A stretch of DNA of 64,000 nt from Cycas panzhihuaensis (Eukaryota > Cycadophyta), in contig CM041465.1 in assembly GCA_023213395.1 (NCBI GenBank), positions 9,734,001-9,798,000 of the forward strand. The letters run 5' to 3'. Below the pieces are notes generated by a model. The model did no database searches. It was not told where the DNA came from and worked only from the letters and a program-made list of their open reading frames with translations. Both the position numbers and the translations under genes were made by a program. Shown here piece after piece: positions 32,626 through 42,369 of the stretch; the stretch's first letter is position 1, and each line of letters begins with the position of its first letter.

Positions 32626-35199
32626 TGGACGCGCTGCTATGGGATAACTACCTAACTGATAGGTGTAAGGGAGAGTGAGTGGTGGAATGATAGAAGGTGG
32701 GACCTAAAAGATGGGTAACTACCATGCAGAGCACCCTGTGCGCCGGAGCACGAGTTCGGGATCTGCAATGGAGTATGGCTACTATCGAGTGACCCTTCAC
32801 CGCTTCGAATAAGGGGTGAAGGTGCGTAGGGCAAACCTGGGTTGACCTGGGAATAGGACCCTCCCACCCTTGGGTGGCGGAAGGGGAAGAGAAGACCTAA
32901 TGGAGATAGGCCAAGAGCAAGCCTACACAACCTAACCAGGTACACGAGTGATGCGAGAAGCAAGGCACTCATGTGGTTAAGGAGAGAGGAGGAAAAGTAG
33001 GGGAGGGGAGGACTCCTACAATCTTTCCTACGAATGATAAAGGTGCATGAAACAAGGCAAACGAATCGCAAACAAGTACCAAACCAATTTTTCCCTTTTA
33101 TCCTTCAATGTGCTAATTACTACAAGAGAAATAAAAGGAAAAGAAAGGGTAGCAGAGGGGAATGAAACGTGCACCTGGACCGAAGGCGTGCGAGACGAAG
33201 TAGCCTTCTCGAGGAGCACCTAACCACTCCACGCGACGTACTGGATGCGAGATATTGCAGCAGACGAAAGAGGGGGGGGCTTCCTTACCTTCCTCAGAAA
33301 ATCAAATGCGATGCCAAGAAAGAAAGGAAGCACCAACTAATAAATGAAGTAGCATGAAAACATAACGCATACGAAGGTGCTTACCGGTAGCTAGGCCCAC
33401 GGGCGATGCACTCCACGCTTCCCAAGTACTGCAATAGCGGTCTCTTTCTCTTCCCAAAGGAAGAGCACTAACATGCAACACAAAAACTCTAACAATATAT
33501 ACCTAAATAACATAAACGAGAATCTGAATATACATGCGTTAGTGCTAATCCAACAATGAAAGTATCAAAAGAAAGTGACCAAAGTGAAAGTAAATGACCA
33601 GGTAAGCCTCGAAGTGGCCTACCTCCCGCAAATGGTGCCCAAACCTCCCCCCAAGAGCCACGAGGCAGCGAGGAGAAAGTCAAGAGCAAGGGCTGGAAAA
33701 TGGCAGCAAAAAGGGGCAAAGAGAGGACCAAGGGTACCCACGATGAACCAGGATGCTATGAGGAGCAAACCGTTGACCCGGGGAAGAAAGGTGGAGCAAG
33801 AAACCAGCGGTTGGGACTTATGAGTGGTGCCCAAACCCGAGCAAAAGGCCCCAAATCAGCGCTGCAACTTGTGACAGCGCTAGTTTGGGCAAACAAAGGG
33901 AGCCTTCAAACCCTTGTTTGCAAGCCAAGGGCAGCACGAGGCGAGAGGGAGGTTTTGGAGGGCCTAGAGCCGCCTAGGGAGCGTGGAAGGTGGTACGAAA
34001 TCCACCCAGCTCCTCTCCAAAACCTATGCAACCCCTCAATGCCGCTGCCTTGGACAGCAAACGCAGGCAAGAAGCACAGGGAGAGTGGTATAACAGTCCC
34101 CAAAAGGGAGGCAAACCAACTCTCAAGCAACAAGCAAGAATGTGGGTCAAGTATAAATATCACAAGAAAACCAGTATAAAACAAGGAATACCTGAAAAGG
34201 AGAGGCAAGGGATTTGCCTCAGCCAAAGGGCAGCGGAGAGGGGCTGATAAAACAACCCAGATCTGAAGTAGAGTAGGTTTGAGGCCCTGCTACGGAGATG
34301 TGACGGGAAACACCTGCACTTGGGGCGCTTATGGACTGCCTGGGCGAAGGTCAGCTGGAAACCACTTCAAAGGAGCCCTCTCCAAGGCGTTTGAGGGGCT
34401 AGGAGAACGTCTCTGCCACGCCAAAGGAGAGTTGGGCGCTGTATGAAGGGTGCAGGTCCATAAAGAAGAAACAACAGAGAAGAGCAGAGCAAGAGAGTGT
34501 TTCCTTGAGAGCAATTCCAAAAGTGAGCCAAAAAAATCCTTGAAAATGAGCCAAAAAGGGCTTAAATACTCAAGCAAAACCCTAAAGCGTGCGATTAGGG
34601 CGCAACTGGAAGACAAATAAAGTGCGAGCCACGTGGCAGTTTCACAATAAATGGGAAATTACCACGACGAATTTTTAAAAATAACCTGAGACATCTGGCC
34701 GGAATTTCGTGATCATGGATATTCCGTGATCATGAAAATCGGGACGCGCCTAAAGCCAAAACTGGGGCCTACCAACCAGTTTAGGCCGGGGGCAGATGAT
34801 AGAAAAGGCTAATGGAAAGCTAGAACACCTACCCGGGAGTAAACAAGCCAACAAAACAGGTCCAAAGGAGCAAAAATAGGGCTCGAGTGGGGTGGCAAGT
34901 TGACCAAATGATGATGAGTCATCACACGGGCGGAGGTGGCACAAACCTAGTGGATCCTGGAGCGAGGAGGGAAGATGCGGGAAGTAATACAGTCACCAAG
35001 GTGCCACACTCGCTGGGAGTGTGCCCTTGCTATAGTCGTCATAGGCTAAAATAAGTGTAGACGACTACAAGGTCGCCCACAAAGTCATACACATGCAGAT
35101 ACGCAAGAAAACATCCAGTAAAAGAAAGCGATGATAATGCGAGAGACATACACACTTACAGTCGGTGATTTCGTATCCATTCCCGGAAGCTGGGAAACA
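32626..35199 (-). repeat. B2 left (3') LTR
   Basis: It starts TGGACGCGCTGC and ends GGGAAACA. In its array region (34685-34750) both gcggtaccgc motifs of the right LTR are replaced by gtgatcat, another palindrome-like sequence. The telobox lies near 34577. The open frames inside have no protein similarity. Confidence 0.93.
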
Positions 35200-35211
35200 C
35201 TGCCCCCTTGG
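35200..35211 (-). other. B2 polypurine tract
   Basis: On the sense strand it reads CCAAGGGGGCAG and directly abuts the 3' LTR start TGTTTCCC. Confidence 0.8.
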
Positions 35212-35603
35212 CAGGAGAGCCTCGCCGCTCGGAAGCCTGGTGCGATGGCGAATGCTGGCAACAACCGCTGCAAGCACATGTGTATAGATATATCAATCAA
35301 GATCATAACAGTAGGCAAGGGTGCTGGCGAGTATCGTGGCGGGATGCGTGGATATGAAAGCGATGATGGAGCCAACATAGGGGCTGCCTATGGGCCACCT
35401 GGAAACTGACTGGAAGAATGAGACAGGTGAGGGGGCTGCCCCCACCACGGAGGATGCAAAGGAACATGCATAGCTAAATAAAGAACGAATAGCGGGTACC
35501 ATAGTTTTACCTCATTAGTAACCTGATTTCGGAGGTGCGAACGGATCGCGAAGCAAAGCGATAGACGACCTAGGGCTTGGGCGATGGGAAGGCCAGGCAA
35601 ACC
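35212..35603 (-). other. B2 3' untranslated region
   Basis: This sequence lies between the second RNase H stop and the polypurine tract. It holds the single copy (35494-35539) of the segment tandemly repeated in D. No coding sequence is seen. Confidence 0.6.
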
Positions 35604-36026
35604 TCAGGGACGGTCAACAAGAAGGGAGAGGCAGTGCTCAAGGATGAGGCGAACGAGGCTATCTGCCTCAGCGTTGAGGGCCCGAGGGATATGCTGGATA
35701 TCAACAGAAGAAAAGCGGGCCAGGAGGGATCTGGCGATAGAAGCAAGAGTCCTCAAGTGAGGGCATCGCACCTGGTAAACCTGGGTGAGATGAGACACCA
35801 CAACTTGAGAGTCACAAAGCAAAATAAAGGGTCCATGATGGAAACGAAGAGCATCAGTGAGGGCTTCAATAACGGCTGCATACTCAGCTTCATTGTTGGT
35901 AGCCTCTGGGAGGCAGATCCCAGAGCGGAGGAGATCATATCCAGAAGGGTTGCGGAGGATCCATGCAGCGGTAGAAGGTCCAGGGTTACCGCGGCTTTCG
36001 CCGTCGGTAAAGATGTAGACGGACAT
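35604..36026 (-). CDS. Second, archaeal-type RNase H (aRNH) of Tat element
   Basis: This is an intact 140-residue RNase H domain starting at ATG 36026 (MSVYIFTDGESRGNPGPST). The four acidic catalytic residues are present: Asp in FTDGESRGNPG, Glu in NNEAEYAAVIEAL, Asp in LLCDSQVVV, and Asp in NAEADSLV. Plant Tat elements are known to carry such an extra RNase H, related to archaeal and cellular type I enzymes, beside the usual one. Here it stands alone, about 3.8 kb beyond integrase and past the antisense gene, next to the 3' LTR. The frame is also open 14 codons upstream of the ATG. How it is translated (spliced, separate or antisense-independent RNA) cannot be told. Confidence 0.88.
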   Translation of the reverse strand: MSVYIFTDGESRGNPGPSTAAWILRNPSGYDLLRSGICLPEATNNEAEYAAVIEALTDALRFHHGPFILLCDSQVVVSHLTQVYQVRCPHLRTLASIARSLLARFSSVDIQHIPRALNAEADSLVRLILEHCLSLLVDRP

Positions 36027-36543
36027 CGGCGACACAAAATCCAAGCAATCGATGGGTGATGAAAGCAACGCTCAAAAACAAGCAAAAGGTGGTCGTGAAG
36101 GGTAGGAGGACCTAGCAATGAGGTAACCTGAGGCGAGAGTGCAATCCGATCACCGGCAGAGAGTGGTCGGAAGGGAAAAAGCCTCTTGGAGTGCCAAAAG
36201 GTCGCCTTAGAAAGCGAAACATGCCCCTAAGTGGGGCGGGCATTCCTTTTGGGGACTCCAAGAGCGAGAAAGGACTGCGGAAATGAGTCCAGGGCGGCGA
36301 AACGAGCCAAACGAGTATAAACTCGGGCAGGCACGGGAGTAGTGCGCAAAACGATGCAGAAGGGCCCTGGCAAAAGCGCGATGATGATGCACCATAAATG
36401 CCCTTGCAGGGGAGGGCATAAAGAGCATCAATAAGGCACAATTGATGACAGGGCCAGAAGGCAAAAGTAATCGGAACAACAAGACGGTCCCAATGACTGT
36501 CGCGAGACCAAAAACGGAGGAGGTGCCCGTTGGGGGCCCCGCC

Positions 36544-36550
36544 TATATAA
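36544..36550 (+). promoter_or_regulatory. TATA box, candidate promoter of antisense gene
   Basis: tatataa in gcctatataagg, on the + strand, is conserved in B1 (22034-22040). It lies about 710 bp upstream of the antisense ATG, so it would imply a long 5' leader. Confidence 0.5.
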
Positions 36551-36984
36551 GGAAATCGACGGGAAAATGGATTCATTTTCACCGGCTCTCGTACGAAACC
36601 AGAGCCATTTCCTTACGCAGTGGAGCGCCACCCAACTTTAGGGGCACACAGAGGGAGATCAGACCGTCGAATCGGGGAGCGGGGACAGCCAGCACGACCG
36701 ACCAAACGACATGGCGATAGCGAGACTAGATCCAGTGAGTGGAAATCACTAAACCTGACCCAAATTGAAGTTCAAAGTTCGTGGTTTTTTGTAGTTTTTG
36801 AAGTAGTTTTGCATAGTCTTAGTGCCCCTTATGGGCAACGAAAGGCTTCCCGGGATCCGAATCGGACCCAGAAAGAGGCGGGGACCTGGGCATTAGGGAG
36901 CCCTGGTCCCGGTGGGCCCCACGGGGTCCACCAGAAGAAATTTTTTTTGTTTTTTTGGCGGAAAATCCCCTCCTTTAGGGGGGT

Positions 36985-37086
36985 CGCCGTTCGACCGCGG
37001 TAATGATCGAGGTGCCGCGATCATTGCCGCGGGCCCCACATCACCGCGGGACCCGTGCCAAACTTAGCGGTACCGCTAAGTTTGGC
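36985..37086. promoter_or_regulatory. Two long palindromes upstream of antisense gene
   Basis: A 15-bp stem (36995-37009 with 37018-37032, one mismatch, 8-base loop) is followed by a perfect 30-bp palindrome at 37057-37086 with half-site GCCAAACTTAGCGGT. The centre AGCGGTACCGCT repeats the gcggtaccgc motif of the LTR array. The block ends 175 bp before the antisense ATG. Confidence 0.7.
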
Positions 37087-37260
37087 GCGGTACAAAGGCA
37101 GGAAGGCAGAAAAATAGACATGAGGGCCAAAAGAGCACCAAATCTCAGGTAGAGAGAGATTTGAGAGAGAGAGAAGTAATAATAGCTGACATGAGACTGA
37201 CTTGAGGTGTTTTGGTGTGAACAGGCTGTCCTCGCGGTAGATAACCGCGAGAACGTTGGT

Positions 37261-38436
37261 ATGGCTATGCTGAGTTACATGGAGATGATGACTCAGGAGG
37301 ATAGGGACATCTTTGCAGGTGTGGCCAGACAAGGCCCTCAAGACACCTCAAGACACATCGCACTGTAGGCTGGTGGATATAGTGTCCCATTGGGACCAGA
37401 GGAGACACGTGTTCCACCTACCACAGGTGGGGGATGTGATGGTCACGCCGAGGGATATCCAGCGAATACTGGGAGTTCCGGCGACAGGGAGGCCGGTGAG
37501 ACTCGGGATGCTACCCAGCACTGAGGCAGCACACAGGGAGGTAGCTCTGTTCTTCACAGGAGCTGACAGGTGGGATCGGAGGGGAGCACCCCTCCAGACA
37601 GTTCTGTTGTCTGGGATTCCTCGAGTGAGGAAGATGATCATACTGTGCATTCTGTTCCAGATTTCCCGGAAACAGAACTATCGAGAGGTTCCAGGAGGAT
37701 GGATAGATGCAGTTCGCTGATGCAAAGCCGACGAGAGGATGGACTGGGCAGCCCTGATAGCGGTGAACCTAGTCGCGTAGCTGGACACTATCAGGATGTC
37801 CGGCAAAGGAGGACTATCATATAGCACGCTATTACAGTGCTGGTATTTTGATCACTTCGGGGTAGTGGCACCAGCAGGGGGACCTCACCCTATCATGCAT
37901 CGAGCCCCGATGGTCCACGGATGGCGAGACTCGTGAGGGGACGGAGGATGAGCCCATGTCGACGATCGGTGGAGGCCACATCATTAGACCTCCTCACCCT
38001 CCCGCACTACATAAATTTGAGCCATACAGGACGGTGAGGTGGGATAGCGACGACGAGGCGGGCGGAGCAGGAGTGCCTACGGGAGATGACAACAGTGATG
38101 ACGGGGATGATGGGGATAATGGAGATAGCGGGGCTGACCCGTCATGACCTGTAGAGGAGGTAGGTCCTTCAGGGACAGTAGGACAGGTAGAGGGTCCATC
38201 CGGGGCTGCCGGAGGAGAGGCAAGCCCATCAGGAGTGTAGGGTGAGGTTAGAGGACCCGTGACTAGGGCCCGCAGGCTACGGATCATGATGGGATCCGCA
38301 GGGACGAGAGCTGAGGCCACCCCCACGAGGAGAGGGACCCAGGTAGAGGAGGTACCCGAAGACGAGGCACCTGTAGCTGGTGGAGAGCCAGGAGGAGAGG
38401 ATGCCGCGTGACCGGAGGATCAGGCAGTCACAGCAG
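37261..38436 (+). pseudogene. Antisense gene, exon 1: PMD-like domain and acidic tail
   Basis: The gene runs opposite to gag-pol. From ATG 37261 it encodes MAMLSYMEMMTQEDRDIF, then a frameshift before about 37375. The frame 37313-37720 carries HVFHLPQVGDVMVTPRDIQR and RILGVPATGRPVRLG, the signature of the plant mobile domain, followed by ALFFTGADRW and IPRVRKMIILCILFQI. Further on, in other frames, come YSTLLQCWYFDHFG, as in many PMD proteins, and an acidic run (DSDDEAGG to GADPS, 38047-38145). A TGA after PS, a TAG, and another TGA interrupt the frame before the donor at 38437; B1 has CGA for the last one. PMD proteins occur in plant genomes and in some transposons; their biochemical role here is unknown. 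Confidence 0.75.
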
Positions 38437-38547
38437 GTGAGAGCTAACCTTTTCCAAAGTTATTTAGCATCCAGATAGATGTTTGGTTTGGTTTGATTAT
38501 GGTATATAGTGAGATATAGACTGACACATGGCGTGTTGCATTGGCAG
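38437..38547 (+). other. Intron of the antisense gene, B2 copy
   Basis: This is a 111-bp AT-rich segment between GC-rich exons. The donor is gcag/gtgaga and the acceptor ttgcattggcag/gta, with a branch-like ctgac (38521-38525) 27 bases upstream. The exon ends join in phase 1 (g + gt gives Gly), and the frame EDQAVTAG continues as GTTEIRRL. The ATG-less open frame starting inside the intron (38541) fits an internal exon. Confidence 0.75.
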
Positions 38548-39188
38548 GTACAACAGAGATCAGAAGACTGATAGAGGCTGTGGCGAGGGAGATATTCCCT
38601 CAGGTGTATGCAGAGGAGCAACCGCCTATCCAGGCAGGTGATGAGCCTAGAGCGGCAAGAGCCCACAGAGAGGTGTTCACCCCATTGGTGAGGGCGAGGG
38701 ACATATGGGCTGCAGAGTCCCAAGAGCATGCCACATCCCAAGGACGACTACGGCAGGAGAGAGACGACGCGAGGCACGAGAGGGATGACGCGCGACACGA
38801 GAGAGATGAGCTGCGAGGACGGGTCCAGACTCTAGAGGCACAGGGTGGTACAGGCGGAGATAGCGAGAGCAAGACCCAGCTGATAATCATCACAGAGCGT
38901 CTCAGGATGACAGAGGAGGTACTCCAGGGAGAGCGGCATCATATCCAGGCCAGATACGATCAGCTAGTAGCACAGATGGTCTCGAGGTCGAGCCGAAGCA
39001 GGACGTGGACCCACTTGGCGGCGACGACCCCGAGACGACCTAGGGATGAGGAGAGCGAGGCAGGCAGCTCGCGGAGGCCCAAGAAGAGCCTCGGAGGCAT
39101 GTGGTCCCCAGGAGAGGGATCACAGAGACTGGGAGATGGCACCCCAGGAGCGGGGCAACAAAGAAGAGGATATGTACATGCAGTTTGA
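38548..39188 (+). CDS. Antisense gene, exon 2: coiled-coil domain
   Basis: The frame is open for 213 codons up to TGA 39186-39188 without any ATG near its start. It begins TTEIRRLIEAVAREIFPQVY, then three consecutive heptads ERDDARH, ERDDARH, ERDELRG (38756-38819) and a second coiled-coil segment around LIIITERLRMTEEVLQGERH. The C-terminus is Arg/Ser/Gly-rich with SRRPKKSLGGMWSPGEG, suggesting a basic, disordered tail. The heptads predict dimer formation. I know no named family for this exon; related coiled-coil tails follow PMD-type domains in some plant transposon proteins, which I recall only in general terms. Confidence 0.7.
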
Positions 39189-39834
39189 TAGGGAAAGCAC
39201 GGGCCTGTGGGGTCATATATAGGACCATATGATTGTATCCCCCCTGCAAGGACACCGGCTTCCCAGGATGTATGATGATATGATTTTTGATATGTATATA
39301 TATATGCATGGGGTGATTGGAACCCCATTTGGATATGAGATGTTTTATATGATGTATCGTATGTGGATGATATGTATATTTATTTTTGTGTATTGTGAAT
39401 GTTATGTTGTGTTGTAGGTGTTTTATGTTGTGGATATTTGTTGTATGATGCACACGTTTCCTCCCATGTACGACCACACACCTAACAGGGGCACACACAC
39501 ATGCCGTGATCGGGACGACATAGAAGTGTGAGGTTAGGGAGCAGGACGGAGTACATGTCTACAGGAGAGCATAGCGGGATATGCGAAGGAAACAATGAAA
39601 GGTGAAAGGGGGCAACGATACCCCCAAGTGTCTTCCTGATTGGGGGATGCCCAAGCAAGACTACACAAGGGTTCCTGAGAGAATACGGGAACACGGGTTC
39701 CGTGGAAGGAACCGAAAAGAAGAAGGGGGATCCATCTTAAATTGCCACTCTACCCGTGGTTGGGAAGAATGGGGACAACCTAAGATGGTAGTTTAGGCTC
39801 ATTTCAGAGCAAGGCGAAGGGATCGCCGAGAGAT
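39189..39834 (+). other. B2 region between convergent antisense gene and pol
   Basis: A tatatatat run and the hairpin TGGGGT (39309-39314)/ACCCCA (39322-39327) follow exon 2 by about 120 bp and are shared with B1. An AT-rich tail up to 39440 follows. Sequence from about 39450 to 39834 is the sense-strand 3' tail of pol, also recognisable in C after 61522. No gene is seen. Confidence 0.55.
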
Positions 39835-41111
39835 CATGCGTAAAACTTCTTAAGGAACATCCCATTAACGGCTTTCTCAAATTCGAGCCCCTCCAGGGTG
39901 GCTATCCTATAAGCACCATTATCAAAGGATTCGATAATGATAAAAGGACCAACCCATCAGGGTTTGAATTTGGTCAAACAGTCATGGAGATATTCGAGCT
40001 TGAGGACGTAGTCCCCGGGAAACAAAGGGCGGAAACGAAGGCGTTTATCATGAGCCCTTTGTGAGCAAGGTTTGGATGCTAGGTTAGCCTGATAGGCGGC
40101 TAAGCGTCTCTCATCCAAAGCTTTGAGGTCGAGCAGGCGGGCCTGCCGGATTGACTCTTCGTCGATGAAACCTCGAAGGGAGACTCGCAAGGAAGGAATC
40201 TCCACCTCCAATGGGAGTACGGCCTCGATCAGTAGACTAGGGAGAGCAGGGTCATTCCTGGCGGAGCGGATAGAGGTACGATAAGCCCACAAGGCGTAGG
40301 TCAATCGAAGGTGCCAATCCCTTTGGGATTGAGCAGCAGTTTTCTTGAGGATCTTGACAAGAGTCTTATTAAAGGACTCCACTTGGCCATTTGCACGAGG
40401 GTAATAAGGGGAAGAAGTCTTATGAGAGATTTTGAACTTCTCACAAAGCTTGTCCACCTCCTTATTACAGAAAGGAGTTCCATTGTCAGTGATTAGGACA
40501 TCCGAAATTCCAAAACGGCAAATGATGTGCTGGTAAATGAATGTGGCAATTGTTTTGCTGGGGGTAGTGATCAAGGGGATGGCCTCCACCCATTTGGTGA
40601 AATACTCCGTGGCAGTCAAGATGAACTTGTGCTGCGATGACAAAGGTGGGGAGATAGCTCCAATAAGGTCTAGTCCCCACTGAGCGAAGGGCCATGGAGA
40701 AACAATAGGATGCAAGGCCTCGGAAGGCACATGGGAAATGTTGGCGTGCTCTTGACATCGCCGACATTTCAGAGCAAAGGCGTGAGCGTCTTTAAAAAGA
40801 GACGGCCAAAAGTAGCCCATGCGAAGGATCCTCTGAGCCATAGACTGGCCCCCAAAGTGACCTCCACAAATGCCGTGGTGGCATTCGGCACACTGGTCGC
40901 CTTCGGTGATGCAGCGGAGGAGGATCCCATCGAAGGACCTCTTATACAATACCTCGTCCACGAGGAGGTATTGCCTGGCAGAAGTCCGGATACGAGATTT
41001 AACTTTGTTACTAGCGTCGGGGCGGTATTGCTGCTGCATGAGATACCACACTATGTCACCGTACCACTCGTTGTCGATGAGTGGATGGGGAGGAGCTCCC
41101 TGAATCATCAA
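39835..41111 (-). pseudogene. B2 integrase
   Basis: It is open from 41111 to a TGA at 39957, then continues in frame with WVGPF and the C-terminus to about 39835; C has a Lys codon at the stop. The zinc-binding part shows CHHGICGGHFGGQSMAQRIL and LKCRRCQEH (HHCC). The catalytic triad is Asp in GLDLIGAI, Asp in LITDNGTPF, and Glu in RANGQVESFNKTL. The KISHKTSSPYYP block is typical of Tat. Only the late stop, before the GPF module, breaks it. Confidence 0.9.
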
Positions 41112-41157
41112 GATAGACTCATCGGGGAGAGAGTCGTCAATGGGAGTATCAAAGGAG

Positions 41158-42369
41158 TTAGGGATAGGGCGTCATGAGTTGCTCGGCCACTATCATGCCC
41201 TTCTTTGATTTCTGGTTAACGATAAGAAGATCAAATTCTTGGAGTAGGAAGGCCCAACGAAGCCCTACCGAAATCAAATCCGAACGAGTTAGTAAGTATC
41301 TCAAGGGATCGGATTGAACAATCACCTTGGTAGTGTTACCGAGCAAGTAGTGCCTAAACTTCTTGGTCGCATGGACCAAGGAGAGGCATTCCTTCTCGGC
41401 AGGGGAATAGTTAAGCTCAGCAGCCACGAGAGTGTGACTGATGAAATATATAGCTCTCTCAGTTCCTGAGTGGTCCTCCTGAGCGAGCATAGCGCCCAAG
41501 GACTCGTCAGTTGCTGAGGTATACAGGACGAAGGGCCTATTGAACCGGGGAGGTGCCAACATAGGAGCGGAAGCCAAGGCTTCCTTGAGTCCTTCGAAGG
41601 CCTTTTGGGTCTTGTCAGACCAGGCAAAAGGAGCTCCCTTATTCAACAGGTTCGTGAGGGGTTTAGCGCTCACAGCGAAGTCGACTAAGAAGCGCCTGAG
41701 GAAACCGAGCCTGCCTAGAAACGACTTAATTTGCCGTTGAGTTCTAGGTGGCGGCATGTCGAAGATCGCCCTGACTTTGTCGGGGTCAATCTGAATTCCC
41801 CGCTTGGATACGAGGAATCTAAGGAGTTTGCCCGAGGTAACAGCAAACACACATTTAAGTGGATTAAGGCTGACGTGATACTCGCGGCATCGTGAGAAGA
41901 TGGCGTGCAAGTCGGAAGGGTGATGGGCTCTCACGCGGGAAAGACCCATCATATCATCCATGAAGACCTCCAACGTGTCGTTGATGAGGTCGTGGAAGAT
42001 GAAATGCATGGCTCTTTGGTAAGTAGCACCAACATTTTTAAGGCTGAAGGGCATCGTCTTGTAGGCGAAGGTACCCCAAGGAGTAGTGAAGGCCGTCTTA
42101 TGGCGGTCTTTGGGAGAAATCTGAATTTGGTTGTAACGAGAGAAGCCGTCCATTAGGGACATCACTTCGAATCCGGCGGTGCGATCAATGATCTGATCTA
42201 GGAAGGGTAATGGGAAATTGTCCTTAGGATAAGCATTGTTGATGTCGCGAAAGTCGACATATATACGGATTGCCCCGTTCTTTTTAGCAACGGGAACAAT
42301 GTAAGAGACCCACTTGGGGTAGTCAATAGAAGTAATGAGCCCAGCGTCCAGAAGCTTCTCCACCTCCAT
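41158..42369 (-). CDS. B2 reverse transcriptase and RNase H
   Basis: This open frame of 403 codons starts at MEVEKLLDAGLITSIDYPKW, which is internal to RT; its natural beginning (FRDIFAWDYADMKGIDPSIV) lies in the frame ending at 42198. RT blocks are VPVAKKNGAIRIYVDFRDIN, YPKDNFPLPFLDQIID, GFSRYNQIQI and EVFMDDMMG with the catalytic DD at about 41949-41966. FLGRLGFLRRFLVDFA and the RNase H follow: TSATDESLGAMLAQEDHSGT, LNYSPAEKECLSLVHATKKF. The frame breaks before integrase at 41111-41158. The domain looks intact enough for the catalytic residues to be in place. Confidence 0.92.
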   Translation of the reverse strand: MEVEKLLDAGLITSIDYPKWVSYIVPVAKKNGAIRIYVDFRDINNAYPKDNFPLPFLDQIIDRTAGFEVMSLMDGFSRYNQIQISPKDRHKTAFTTPWGTFAYKTMPFSLKNVGATYQRAMHFIFHDLINDTLEVFMDDMMGLSRVRAHHPSDLHAIFSRCREYHVSLNPLKCVFAVTSGKLLRFLVSKRGIQIDPDKVRAIFDMPPPRTQRQIKSFLGRLGFLRRFLVDFAVSAKPLTNLLNKGAPFAWSDKTQKAFEGLKEALASAPMLAPPRFNRPFVLYTSATDESLGAMLAQEDHSGTERAIYFISHTLVAAELNYSPAEKECLSLVHATKKFRHYLLGNTTKVIVQSDPLRYLLTRSDLISVGLRWAFLLQEFDLLIVNQKSKKGMIVAEQLMTPYP

